Source: Adineta vaga (lineage: Eukaryota > Rotifera). Taken from it: a DNA stretch of 64,000 bases. This document shows positions 10,753-23,052 of this stretch, piece after piece. Where the stretch lies: contig CP075493.1 of the NCBI GenBank assembly GCA_021613535.1, positions 3,534,001 through 3,598,000 on the forward strand. Direction: 5' to 3'. A model generated the notes under the pieces. That model was not told the origin of the DNA. It ran no database searches and saw only the letters and a program-made list of their open reading frames with translations. The translations under genes and the position numbers were made by a program. Within the stretch, counting starts at the first letter, position 1. Every line of letters starts with the position of its first letter.

Positions 10753-12726
10753 CTACAAATGAGTTGTCGACTGTAGCGATGATGTCGTTGTATCAAGTGA
10801 TATATACATAGATTCATATAATTTATCATTTTCAAGATTTTCAACAAATAAATCAGCATAATCGGCGTGTTCAGGATCCAGTTGACCACATGGATAACGA
10901 AGAACATCGGTAGAATTCGAACGAATTGGTGTATGCTTAATAGATCATCATGTTGATAAGTTCGAGTTTAGTTTTCTCATTGAAAAACTTACCGTATATT
11001 TATCAATAAGTTGAATAAGATTTTCAAATAATTCTTTTTTTGCACCACCTAAAAATCGATAAGTATGTCCTTGTGAAGTTACTTCAATAAGTAAATGACG
11101 ACAATGATCAGATGCATGATAAGATAAAACATAACCGAACATTTTCTCACTAACACGAATAAGATAAGTACCAATTGGTTTGGAAACGAGAAGTTTTTCA
11201 GTATAAGATCGTGGAATAATGCCTAAGAAAGAGAGTTTATGAACGATTTGAATCATTTGATAAGAAGAATTTTACCATGAAACCATGGATAGATTTCCCC
11301 ATTTGATGAACGAAATGTACCATAAGGTATTTCCTTGATACAAAACCATTGACGAATATCTGCACGGATTATTGCTGTTGATGGTTTACTAAAAATTCAA
11401 GAGAAAAGATAATGATTTTTAGATTTCGATGTTTCATACGATCGTGACTTTTCAGATGATTCTTGTTTAGTTTCATTAGAAGGAAGAATTGGAAAAGCTG
11501 GTGTATCATTATCTGAATGTTCAATTTCTGTTTTCTTTTCTATTGGTATCGAACGATTTGATGATTTCAAAATGATCGGTTGTAAAGTAAAAGTAATATG
11601 ATCATTTGTATCAAGACAAACATTCGATTGAATTGATTGACGATGAAAATATTCTCGTGCTCGTTGAGCAGCTTCACGTCTATCTTGATCAGCTTTTTTT
11701 GCACGTTGTTCAATTTCATGATAGAATAATTCATCAACAAAATCCGATTGAGTAATATGAAGTGGCGATGGCTGAGAACGTTGTTTCTGTAAAAATTCAG
11801 TTTCTTTACTCTAAAAAAAACATTTATATTTCATTAGAGATATTTTTAAGAAAAAATCTTTTGAAAATATACCAATGCTAATCGTTGAGTATCTAATTCA
11901 AGTCGTTCGAATAGACGACGTGCTTCTTGAATATTATTGGAAATTTCTTCAATTTGTTTATTTCTATAAAATAAAGAAAAGTAAAATAATTGTTTTGTCT
12001 TTCTAGTCGATCATTCGTAGAATCTTCAAATATGACATTCAACTAGGAAGCTTATTCAAACTTTAGCAAAAAGCTGTATTTGGTCGTAAAATAGTACACT
12101 TACATACAACAAAATCTTCTTTTTCTTTCATAAATTATCTAAAAATATGTCCAATCATTTTTTTTTCATTGAGATGAAATTCTACTAGACTCCATTTTCT
12201 TTTTGATATATCAATCTTCGTTTTTTCCCTACTGGTAACGAATCATCCAAACTATTACTTACTCATCACGATGTACTGTAAAATAAACGCCATTTTTTAC
12301 TGGATTGTTATTATTTCTATTAGAAACAATCAATAAAACAGACAATCGAATAGAATATATACAATTGTACCTCAATTGATTATCAGTATCGATATTTTCG
12401 TTATTGATTCTAAAATAAGACAAGTTCTTAATGAATAAAAATGAAACGATAATTGACCTCTGATTGAATTGTTCATAATGTTGTTCCGGAGATTCATCCA
12501 TAACCCAACACCATTCATTTCCATCAGCTCCCAATCGAAATGTGACCTGTTTCTTTTTTTTATTTGGTTTTTCATTTATAATTCTTGCTTCATTGTCTTC
12601 TCGTTCATGATATCTTCGAACTTGTTCTTCACGCATCTTACAGAAAAGTAACTGTTTTTGATCATCTGGCAATTCATCAAGTATATCTCGTGGTATGTAG
12701 AGATCATGTAAGATCTGTGCGAGCAT
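10753..12726 (-). CDS. SH2D4: SH2 domain-containing protein 4 (SH2D4A/B-type adaptor)
   Basis: Eight exons on the minus strand: 12458-12726, 12371-12409, 12263-12316, 11873-11963, 11440-11810, 11276-11388, 10993-11222, 10753-10935; 449 residues, as in vertebrate SH2D4A (~450). The N-terminus matches the family strongly: MLAQILHDLYIP, then DDQKQLLFCKMREEQVRRY and LGADGNEWCWVM. The middle is charged and helical (EIEQRAKKADQDRREAAQRA). The C-terminal SH2 domain begins PWFHGIIPRSYTEKLL and contains GTYLIRVSEKMFGYVLSY, with the phosphotyrosine-binding Arg in LIRVS. The tail keeps RYPCG. It is a cytoplasmic phosphotyrosine adaptor without a kinase domain. Two exons are very small (39 and 54 nt). 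Confidence 0.92.
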
Positions 12727-13154
12727 CTCATGCTAGAAAATTCAATAAAATGTAAAAGAAAATATTTTGTTTGTCATGAACATCAAGGTTTTTTTCGCCT
12801 ACATAAATCAAACTAGATACGAAATGATCACACGGAGAACAGTAAAGAAAACTGATTGGTTATTTTATCAGCCATGATACTTGTATGAATGAACTCAATT
12901 CATTACGACAGAAATATCATTGGTTAAATAATATTATAGAACAGAACATATATATAGGAAGTCAGTCAATCGGTGTGTTTTGAATTATTTCATTTCAGTG
13001 AATTAATGAAATAACAATTGAATCTAGCGAGATATGTCCTATATAGAGAATCATTTTGGCGCAAAAAATGATGTTTGTGAGAACTATACTTTTTTTCGAA
13101 TGATTTCAAATCATTTATAGATAATCATTATTTTTGTGAAAAATCTAAAATCTA
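12727..13154. other. Divergent upstream region SH2D4 / UBFD1
   Basis: 428 bp, AT-rich, no coding exon. Presumably holds both promoters; no clear TATA/initiator pair. Confidence 0.5.
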
Positions 13155-14271
13155 ATGAGTGACGAATTAACAACAGCTGTTGTTCCGGATATATCTGATA
13201 ACCATAGAAAGACACATTCACATGAAACTGGCGATACTTCTGAACCAACAGGTCAACCACCATTGAAGAAGAGTGCATCAAATGTTGAAATTACACTTAA
13301 TATTCGTTATAAAACGCAAACATTTTCTATTACATGTGATTTATATGATACCTTAAAAGATTTGAAAGATAAAGTGGATAAATTAACTGATGTTGATCCT
13401 CAGGTACAAAAATTAGTTTACAAATCTATTACAAGTGTGAAACGAGATGATGCAACTACAACATTAAAAGATTTAAACTTAACGGATGGACAAACTTTAT
13501 TATTAGTAGGTGCAACTCGAGCAGAAATTTCCTCCGCATCTGGTTTGAAAAGTAGTGCAAGTGGATGTAAAGATGCAACGGATGATTATGCTTCAGGATC
13601 AAGTAAAAAAGAACCTTTATGTAAACAAACCAAACATGAAAAAGTACTTAAAACTGGTAAGTGGATAGAAAAAAACGAGAATTCTTTTCTTATATATTTG
13701 AACAAACATGAAGAATCACATCGGATGCAATGAATATAAGACGTTCTGATCTTCATCGATAAATTCATCAGTTTAAAATAGAAATGACATTTTGTTTTTT
13801 TTGAATATTTTCGTGTCGTTGAAATTAGGTAAACCGGACAATGCACATGTCGGTATTCGATATCAGAATCATTCTCTACCACCTTCAATTGATGGACTCT
13901 ATATGTCAATGTTAAGTCAATCAGCTAAAAAAGCTCGATTAACCTTCAAACTTGAACAAGATGAACTATGGATCAATACAGGTAAATTTAGACCAAAGGA
14001 ATTTTATTTTTCTACAGGAAACTTTCTTTTACAAGCTGAAACAACGAAAAAAATACCAATGACTCAAATACGTAATGTTATCGATGAACCCATTGAAGGT
14101 CATGAAGAATATTCAATAGTTGGATTTCAAACCGGTACGACGTAAGTATTGTGTAATTTAAATTCGAATGTAGATTTTCTTATTCTTTCAAGAGACATTT
14201 CAATCATATGGATTTATTGGTGTCCATCACAATATGTGAAATCGATCCGTCAACAGATCCTTTCAGACTGA
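13155..14271 (+). CDS. UBFD1: Ubiquitin-like domain protein UBFD1
   Basis: Exons are 13155-13656, 13829-13981, 14036-14141 and 14193-14271; 279 residues. After a polar N-terminus a ubiquitin-like fold spans roughly residues 45-125 (EITLNIRYKTQTFSI to DGQTLLLVG). The C-terminal half carries the conserved UBFD1 block, seen as KKARLTFKLEQDELWI, IPMTQIRNVIDEPIEGHEEY and IWIYWCPSQYVKSIR. The vertebrate homologue is linked to NF-kB activation, but its biochemistry is poorly known. The gene is 161 bp upstream of the mitochondrial-carrier gene on the same strand, and divergent from SH2D4. Confidence 0.9.
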
Positions 14272-14432
14272 CAAGATAATTATCAAACATTTTGTTTTCA
14301 TTTTTTCTTTTCCTCGTTTATTTTATTAAATGTTGACTTTAATGTCGCTAAACAAGATGAAGATTTAATAAATATACCTATATAAACATATTCATATAGC
14401 CTCGTTTCAGAAATATCTATATCATATATATT
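14272..14432 (+). promoter_or_regulatory. Intercistronic region UBFD1 / mitochondrial carrier, operon-like
   Basis: 161 bp. AATAAA occurs near 14366, followed by CTCGTTTCAG ending at 14410, a good acceptor 22 bases before the carrier ATG, with no donor upstream in between. Confidence 0.45.
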
Positions 14433-15543
14433 ATGTTCAAGACATCCGAAAAGTTCAATTCACAATTTTTATCATTAAGTGAATCACAAATCAATTCCAT
14501 AGCTGGTGCAACATCTGGTATATTTGTCAGTGTTCTTGTTAGTCCACTCGATGTCATTAAAACACGTATTCAAGTAAAACGTCTACCAAAAGGTGTACCT
14601 GATACACCGTTATTAGTTGTTATATATCGATTAGCTCGAAAAGAAGGTATCCGTGCATTTTATAAAGGTTTAGGTGTAACAATGTTGGTAAGACATATTT
14701 ATATATAATGAAACAATACGAAATTTTGTTTTTGATGAAATTTTAGGGTTATGCACCTAATTGGGCAGTTTATTTCAGTACTTATCAATGGTCAAAGAAA
14801 CAGTATGCTTCTTATTTATCATCGATACAAAGTGAACATGATATATTAATTAATTTACTTGCATCAGTAACAGCAGGTGCAGTAGCGAATGCAGTTATTG
14901 CACCAATGTGGACTATTCGAACACGTATGATGACACAATCAAATTATGATGATTATCGAAACGCATTTCATGCCGCACAGAAAATCTATCGAACAGAAGG
15001 ACTTTTCGCTTTATATCGAGGATTGATACCATCTATGTTAGGTTTGGTAAGAAGGAACTTATTTACTTTAAATTACTATTGTGATTGATTGATCGTTTCG
15101 AATAGGTTCATGTTGGTATTCAGTTTCCATTGTATGAATATCTCAAGAAAAAATGTGCAATCTATTCATCATCATCATCATCATCATCATCAAATCATCA
15201 TTCATCAACAGGATCTCTGATATTAGCATCGAGTGTATCAAAATTCGTTGCTTCTTGTATTGCATATCCACATGAAATTGTTCGTAGTCGTCTTCAAGAT
15301 GCTGGCCATGCTCGATCACTTCAACAACAATCTTCCACACCAACGACAAAATTTCGTGAATATAAAAATGTTCGTGATGCGATACAGACAATTGCACGTG
15401 ATGAAGGTATACGTGGTTTTTATCGTGGCCTCTCAGCAACTCTCATTCGAACAGTACCAGCAGCAGTATTAACTTTGTCAACATATGAAAAGATGCGTGA
15501 ATATCTCGGTGATAATTTTAGTGAACAATCGGTTCAAAGATAA
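14433..15543 (+). CDS. Mitochondrial carrier family (SLC25), NAD+/folate/pyrimidine-nucleotide clade
   Basis: Exons are 14433-14687, 14747-15046 and 15106-15543; 330 residues with three SLC25 repeats. The three signature motifs are SPLDVIKTR, APMWTIRTR and YPHEIVRSR. The Trp in place of the acidic residue in repeat 2 is typical of the carriers for NAD+, folate/FAD and pyrimidine nucleotides. Contact-site stretches (APNWAVYFSTYQ, GLVHVGIQFPLYEYLK, SKFVASCIAYPHE) look closest to the plant/fungal NDT/YIA6 NAD+ carriers and to SLC25A32, so the substrate is left open. It is an inner-mitochondrial-membrane exchanger. A run of nine Ser (TCA/TCG codons, 15168-15190) sits in the matrix loop before repeat 3. 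Confidence 0.85.
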
Positions 15544-16383
15544 ATACAAAAATAAGTCAATGTTCAAAATACGTAGATTCTTATTATAATTTTAATATTT
15601 TCTTTATGTTTATCGTGATATAACACTCAAATAATAGTTTTGTTGAATTAAATAATATAATATATACTTAAGTGCAATAGAGAGTATTTTTATATATCCT
15701 ATTGTCTAGACAAAGAAATGATTTGTGAATACATCTCATTAGAAATACAACAAATATTCTCTTAGTCTAACAGAAAAATACAGTCAGACCTTCTTAGCTG
15801 TATTCTTTGATAACAAAAGATCGCTTTCTTACAATAGATCCAAATAGATTTATTGTTATAACACTTTCGTGATATCACAACCTTAATTCAATAACGAACT
15901 TCATACTATTCTTATTAGAAAATGACTAAAACCAAATATCGGATATAGTTTACTCTCAAATATTATAAAATCAGTGTTCTTCAAGTTTTCAATGCTGTAC
16001 TGTGTATATTTAATTCATACGAAAAATATATGTTCTTATCTTCAAACTTTTGTCATATCAATGAAATTTGAATCCATTTTAGCATATTGTTTCGGTGGTA
16101 GTTTTGACCACCGTATTTGACTTTTGTTTTGATGATGCTAAACACGTATGCTTGTAAACAAAAACATAAGACAAAAAAGTACTGTAATGTAAATCGAAAT
16201 ATATACATATCTATTTACTTGAAAAGTTTTTTAGCTACTTATAATTTTTCCTGAGTAAAATTTTTATTATTACTAGATAGAATAGGAACTAATACAAGAA
16301 AAAAGAAAAAAAAGAGAGAAAATCGATTACATATAAATGTATACACATAACATCAACTGTATCATTTCGACAAAAAAATATTC
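15544..16383. other. Intergenic between convergent genes
   Basis: 840 bp between the carrier and CDCA3-like stop codons. AT-rich; I see no exon, RNA gene or repeat family. Confidence 0.6.
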
Positions 16384-16811
16384 CTATAATTGATAAGGTG
16401 GTAATTGTCCATTATTATTCGTAACTAAAGCTGCTAATGTTACAGTCGGATCTAATGTTGGTTCAACATTACTTATTCGTTTGGGTTCATCATCTTCAAC
16501 ATTGAGATTTGGTTGATTATGATTATTTTCATCATTATCTTCAGGTATACTTATATCTGGTCCAGTAATATGGGGCATAACATGATTATAAAGTTTTAAA
16601 GTTGGTAAAGGTAATTGATTATCTATTTGAATTGGAGTTCGAGATATATAATCTATTAGAACAAAGCAAAAGGATGAGATTTAATACAAAGAATTTCAGA
16701 TAAAATCTTACCACTTGGAGATCGAGGATCAAATAAAAGGCGATGATTGACTTTTGGTGGTGTATTATGAAGATTTTGACGATTTTTTCCTAGAGAATTA
16801 TTTGCACCCAT
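16384..16811 (-). CDS. CDCA3 (Tome-1)-like short protein
   Basis: Two minus-strand exons, 16712-16811 and 16384-16652, encode 122 residues. The N-terminus begins MGANNSLGKN and then has FDPRSPS followed by ISRTPIQID. This is the DPRSP-x(n)-RTPIQ signature of vertebrate CDCA3, which likewise starts with MG and a small polar stretch. CDCA3 is a cell-cycle protein recruiting SCF to Wee1 and is degraded by APC/C. The rest is acidic and disordered; I see no KEN box or second DPRSP copy, so this would be a much shortened family member (vertebrate protein ~265 residues). The call rests on one short but distinctive motif. It converges on the carrier gene and is divergent from the cyclophilin gene. 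Confidence 0.6.
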
Positions 16812-17118
16812 GTTCAAATAAAAGAAACAAAGGTTCGTCGCGCGATAGTTCTATATATATATATATATACATACATACATGTCGCTACAATAGCTTCTCG
16901 GATAAAAATCTTTCATGAAGACTTTCTTCTGATTCGTCATTCTATTTCATCAATAATAGACGAGAGAAAGAAAGAATCCGTTGTTATTTATTGTTTATTT
17001 TTTTCTTCTATTGTCTCTAATGCTTGTCTTTCTACTAATGATTAACTATGACATAATCTTCTGTTAATGTACCAACCTTCTGTTCTTCAATTTGATTTTA
17101 TCTCTTGATATTTAAGAT
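16812..17118. other. Divergent upstream region CDCA3-like / PPIG
   Basis: 307 bp with a TA/CATA dinucleotide tract near 16851-16880. No coding exon. Confidence 0.5.
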
Positions 17119-20100
17119 ATGGCTTCTAGGAACCGATGTTTTTTTGATATTCAAATAGCTGGCAATGATGGTCGAGTTGATTCAAACGACATTTTTATCT
17201 CAAAATTTTTTATCTTTTATTTTTCTTTAGTTGGCCGTATCGTATTTGAACTTTTCAATGATATATGTCCACGTACATGTGAAAACTTTCGATGTTTATG
17301 TACAGGTAAAACAAAGATTGATTTGGAAAAATTCTATTTTTTTTAAATATGAATTTTGCAAATTTTTAGGAGAAAAAGGTAGCGGAGTAACATTGTACAA
17401 GAAATTGTTTTATAAAGGATGCCAATTCCATCGTGTGGTGAAGGATTTTATGATTCAATCAGGAGATTTTACTGAAGGTAATCAGATGATTTTTGTCTCG
17501 GATAATCAATGCACGTCTTGGCAAAAGAAATCTAATAATAATAGTATAAATTTTTTTGTGTCTATCAACTCTTTAAATTCCAGGCGATGGTACTGGTGGA
17601 GAATCAATCTATGGTGGAACATTTGCTGGTAAGACAATTCTTAACATTATCAAGATAGACAGTAACATATGAAACATTTGTTTCTAGATGAAAATTTTCA
17701 AATCAAACACGATCGACCCTATCTTCTTTCGATGGCAAATCGAGGTCCAAATACAAATGGATCACAATTTTTTATGTAAGATATACATTAAATAAATGAA
17801 GAAAAATAGAATTATCCTTGTGAATTTGTTTGTTTAGCACAACAGCTGATGCATCATATCTTGATGGGTACGATCTTTAATGAATTCTTTGTCTAGTATA
17901 TAGAATAGATTCATGACAAAGAAGTACAAATTGATTAGCTTAAAGCAAACTGAAATATTGATCGATCAGAAAGATATATCAGTTGAGATGTATTTTAAAA
18001 GTGTACGAAAATATCTTTATTATCTAACTGATTAAAGTTAGTTTGGTTGTAATTGATCAGCTACACAAAAAAGAAAGAATCATGCATTCGAAACGTCATC
18101 TTATTCATCGAATAGGAAATAAAATAATATTTTGTCTTTATTTAGTAAACATGTCGTTTTTGGCCAGGTTGTTGCTGGTCAATCAATTGTCGATACTATT
18201 GAAAATATTTCAGTGGATCCGAGTAATAGTCGTCCACTCAAAGATGTAGTGATTTCTCATTGTGGTCAACTTGTACTTGTAACAAGTAAATAATTTTTTT
18301 CTTTTTTTGATTTATTCTAAAACGATTCACAATATATAATTGTCATTTAGAAAGTCGTAAAGAAAAAAAACGTAAAATTTCGACAGGAGGCGAAAGTGAA
18401 AATGGAGAAGGCAATGAAAGTGATTCATCAGCGTCAGATGATCATAAAAAGAAAAAGAAATCCAAACATAAAAAGAAAGAAAAACATCGACGAAAGAAAG
18501 AAGCCAAACGTTTAGCTAAGCTTGCTACTGAAAATGAAAATCAACCTGAAGAATCCACCAATAATGAAATCATGGAAAAAAATAATGAATTATCTGGACG
18601 AGATATTATGGGTCTAAAGACGACCATTGATCCTGATGAAATACCTGAAATACCTGCACATAGATTCCTTTTCCGTCCTTCGGCCAATGATAACAATGAA
18701 ACTCGGTAAGATATTTTACAGATTCAAGATAAGTAACAATATTCCTTCTCTAGTACAAATAATTTTCGTTCATCACAAAAAACGGATTCAAGTGGACGAC
18801 CAGTAAAAGGTCGTGGGTTTATGGTAAGATGATTTGCTTTTTAAGAGTTGATTTTCAAGTCTTTTTTTTCATTTGTTTGGCAATATAGAGATATACTGGG
18901 AAAAGTCGATCAAGATCACGTACACCACCACATTGGCGTTATGCCGTTCAAGATCGTAAACGTCTTACGGAAACAAATGAATCTCGTAAGCAAGATTCCA
19001 ATGATAATACGGAAAATACTCATAAACGTCGACGTTCAGACAATGAAGATAAATATGATCGGGATCGGGATCGGGATCGGGATCGAAAAGATGATCATTA
19101 TTCGCGTCGAAATGATCGACGACGAGATGATCATCGACAAATAGAATCAACATCACGATCTAAATATCAACGTAGATCTCGAAGTCCAAATCGACAACCA
19201 TCGAATCATACAAAACAAAAAGAGAATGACGCACCAGATCCTACTGAAAATAGTCCATCACGATCACCAATAGCAAACAAAAATGATCAACAGCAAAAGA
19301 AAGATTCACGTACACATCGTCGTCATCATTCTCCATCACCAACCAAGCATGACCAACATGCGAATAAAGATTCTCGATCACGTCAAGAATCATCAACCCA
19401 TAATGACCATCATCGTCATCATTCGAAATCGCCACTTCAATCGACATCAATACGAGCTCGTTCACCTTCGCCAGTTATCGACAATAAAGGTTCAAGATCA
19501 CGTCACCAACCGTCTTCTAATGATAGTCATCGTCGTCGTTCAAAAACGCCACCACCATCTTCTTCTCGTGTTCGCTCTCCATCACCAAAGATTGAGAATA
19601 AAGAATCGCGATCACAAGGTCGTCGTCGTTCAAAAACGCCACCACCACCCTCTTCTCGTGTTCGCTCTCCATCACCAAAGATTGAGAATAAAGAATCGCG
19701 ATCACAAGGTCGTCGTCGTTCAAAAACGCCACCACCACCCTCTTCTCGTGTTCGCTCTCCATCACCAAAGATTGAAAATAAAGAATCGCGATCGCATGGT
19801 CGTCATCGTTCAAAAACACCACCACCATCCACTTCTCGTATCCGCTCTCCATCACCAAAGATTGACAGTAAAGAATCGAAATCACAAGGTCGCCGTCGTT
19901 CAAAAACACCATCATCACCAAAAATTGATCAACATCAAAATAAAGATAATTCGCGTCAACGTAATCGACGTTCAAAAACACCACCACCTTCATCATCTCG
20001 TGTTCGTTCACCTTCACCAGTTATTCATAAACATGAAACTAAGGTTGCTCAACCGCCTCTCCAAGATAACACTGCGACTACTTCAGCAACATCATCAACT

Positions 20101-21398
20101 AAACGACGAAAACGTTGGGAAAATGAAGATGAATTCAATGAACGACAATCTTTAGCACAAGCAACACAACATAGTAGTCTTGAAGATGAATTACGTATGA
20201 TTGCACAAACAAGTGCTGCTGAACTTGAACCCATTGAAAATTTCGCGAACATTCCACAGCAATCATCCATTAATAACAATAAATCAAAATGGGATGATGA
20301 AGATGATGCGTATGTTTTTTTTAAACTTACTATTGTATTTTTTTCTCTTATCTTATTATATTTCATAGGTCATCTAAAGACAGAATTAATCCTCCTTCTT
20401 CTTCGTCTTCTTCTATTCCAAAAGCTACATTGAGTGTACCTAAAAAACCTGACATGCCATCACCAACTAGTAAACAATCGGATAAACCAACATCGTCAAA
20501 TCGCGATCGAAATAGACGTGAACCTTATACATCACAAGTCAGTAATAATCGAGATCGTGATGGAGACAATTATAATCGACAACAGAGTGGAAATCGTCGA
20601 AAACATTCTCCACCACCACCACCACCACCATCATCATCATCACGTGATCGTCATTACGATCGAAACAAAGGTAACGTACTAAAAACACTTCTGCTATTCA
20701 GACATTCCCATGATTACGTACATCATTCAGATGTTACTTCTTATCAATGATTATAATTGTTTTTGCGTATTAAAACAAAACGTTATATTTTATCTGTTTA
20801 CTTTACAATCAATGAGTTTAACATCCGTTTTAGTCGCCATATGTATATGTATTCTTACTTTCTAATCTATAAAAAAAACATCAGAATAGTTCATTGTATA
20901 TAACGATAGAAAAAAAGATACATTAACAGTATACTATGTTTTATTCTCTCTTTTTGCCTATTTTCCATAAGGTTATGTTGACCTTGTCTAATAAAATAAA
21001 TCTAATTTTATTGTAGGTCATGACCGTGATTATCATCCTCGGAACGATGATCGAGAACGAAGTAAATTTGCTCAAAAACAAATTTTCCATATGATTTTTT
21101 TTTATTGAATGTATTTGTTGCCGATTTAGATGATCGTCGTCGTAGTCGTGGTCGTTCATCCCATTCGCGTACACCACCACGTCAGAAATCAAAACGACAA
21201 TCATCCAGTTCTCGTTCATCATCATCTTCTTCATCATCATCATCATCACGTAGTTCATCTGGCTCGTATGCTTTATTTTAAATTAATCTCTTCATTCTGA
21301 TAATGTTCCTTCTATATTTTAGACGTCATGAACGTAATCGAAAATCACCTGTGGAACAAAAAAAACTTAAATCTGCACCTTTAACTACTGTATTATAA
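17119..21398 (+). CDS. PPIG: Nuclear cyclophilin with RS-rich tail (PPIG/NKTR type)
   Basis: Fourteen exons: 17119-17170, 17231-17305, 17370-17477, 17584-17628, 17688-17775, 17838-17867, 18146-18285, 18351-18705, 18754-18823, 18889-20309, 20369-20670, 21017-21061, 21130-21265, 21323-21398; 980 residues. Residues ~5-180 are a complete cyclophilin: [15 protein letters not shown] with the catalytic Arg, [16 protein letters not shown], and the [12 protein letters not shown] loop, so peptidyl-prolyl isomerase activity is likely. A Lys-rich linker and the PPIG-like [10 protein letters not shown] and RTPPHWR follow. The remaining ~650 residues are Arg/Ser/His-rich and include four copies of a 30-residue tandem unit. 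Family members sit in nuclear speckles and contact SR proteins and RNA polymerase II. Exon 6 is only 30 nt and is followed by a longer intron of 278 bp. Confidence 0.9.
19531..19890 (+). repeat. 90-bp in-frame tandem repeat, four copies, in the cyclophilin RS domain
   Basis: Units start at 19531, 19621, 19711 and 19801, with a partial fifth at 19891 and an older diverged copy near 19960-20030. Each encodes 30 residues of the form [20 protein letters not shown] plus [10 protein letters not shown]. The second and third units differ at only three bases, which implies recent expansion or homogenisation. Confidence 0.95.
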
Positions 21399-21550
21399 TT
21401 TTGTTATGTCTTTAATCTAACACATCTTGTTGTTTATGTCCAAGAACGATACAAATATGTTATTATTGTTGTTTTCCTCTTCTTCATTTTTTTTCTCTTT
21501 CAGATATTGATAACACGATAAAAATAAATAAACGATAGATTTCTTCCTTC
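21399..21550 (+). promoter_or_regulatory. Intercistronic region PPIG / RagC-D, operon-like
   Basis: 152 bp with a long T/C tract ending in TTTCTCTTTCAG at 21503, 47 bases before the RagC/D ATG. AATAAA-like sequences lie after, not before, this acceptor, so the case is weaker than for the other two pairs. Confidence 0.4.
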
Positions 21551-23052
21551 ATGGTTGATACAACATCACTCAATTTGAATGGTACAAATGGTGAGATCAA
21601 TGATGATCAGCAAACAACATTTATGCGTCCACGAATATTATTAACTGGTCTTCGTCGATCGGGTAAAACATCGATTCAACGAGTTATATTTACAAAAATG
21701 CAACCATCACAAACACAATTTCTTGAATCAACACCGCATTTAGTAACGAATCAGTTTTCTTGTGGTTCATTTATTAATTTTCAAGTTCAAGAACTACCCG
21801 GTCAATTACATGTATTTCCATCCTCACAATCATCAAGTGTTACTGATGAACCAAATGAACAATCTTCATCCTATGATGATGATTCATTACATACAACTGG
21901 AAATGGCTATGATATGGAACGTTTACTGAAACGATGTAATGCTGTTGTGTATATCATTGATGCTCAAGATGATTATACTGAATCAATTACACGTTTAAAT
22001 TTAATTATACAATTAGGTTATCGAGTTAATCCAAAAATTCGTTATGAAGTATTTATACATAAAGTTGATCAATTATCTGAAGAAGTCAAAGCAGAAACAC
22101 AACGAGATATTCATAATCAGGTCTAATATGAAATTGAAAAGACAGATTTCAATAAAATATTTCTATTTCTTTAGGTAAGAGGTCGTTTTACGGATACAGG
22201 TGGTGCAATAGATCAATGGCCATCAATACCATTTTCATCCAATTCTAATTCTCGTGATGTTTTAATTAATTTTCATTTAACATCGATTTATGATCATTCA
22301 ATTTTTGAAGCATTCTCGAAAGTTATTCAAAAATTACTCCCACAATTCAGTCATTTAGAGTATTTGCTCAATTATCTACTTTCAGCATCAAACATTGAAC
22401 AAGCATTTCTATTTGATATTCAAACTAAAATTAGTATTGCAACAGATTCATCACCAACTGATATGCAAGTAAGTTATATGAATATTGCTTTAGTATTCTA
22501 TACGAAAATCTTTCTTTTTAAAAAAGATGTATGAATTATGTTGTGATATGATTGATTTATTGATAAATATGAGTGAAATCTATGGACAATCTAATGGAAA
22601 TGGTGTTGCCGATATTGAACATGATGAAGAATATAATAGTACAAATGAATCGGAAATAAATGGTATTCATGCATCGACAAATGATGTATATCAAAATAGT
22701 AAGACAGATTTTTCTTTGTATTCTTTAAACAAAACGAAAATCTATTCATTTGATTATTTTCATAGGTCCAAGAACAAACGAGTATCAAACATATTCTCCA
22801 TTAATTGAAACAACAGATGAACCAGCTTCTAATGTTTTTGATTCCATGTCATCTAGTGTCATTAAATTAACCGGTGGTCGTGCACTTTATCTCAAAGAAA
22901 TCAATCATCATCTTGCATTAATATGTGTCTTACGTGAAGAAGCATTGACAAGACAAGCAATTATTGATTATAATGTTAAGCAATTAAAAGATTCGATTTT
23001 AAAATTATTTCATTTAAATCAGGAGATAACAGAATCATCAATGACAGAATAG
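21551..23052 (+). CDS. RRAGC: Rag GTPase C/D
   Basis: Exons are 21551-22120, 22175-22468, 22527-22698 and 22766-23052; 440 residues. The GTPase domain has the Rag-specific P-loop [11 protein letters not shown], the FLEST switch I segment, the ELPGQ switch [12 protein letters not shown], and [15 protein letters not shown] with the guanine-binding HKVD. The C-terminal roadblock half is well conserved ([55 protein letters not shown]). RagC/D pairs with RagA/B on the lysosome to recruit mTORC1. An insertion of ~35 Ser/Asp-rich residues lies just after PGQ in switch II. The gene starts 152 bp after the cyclophilin stop codon. Confidence 0.93.

Noticed and set aside
19283-20155. 290-codon His/Val/Asn-rich open frame on the plus strand
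   Set aside because: It is an out-of-frame reading of the repeat-rich RS exon of the cyclophilin gene.
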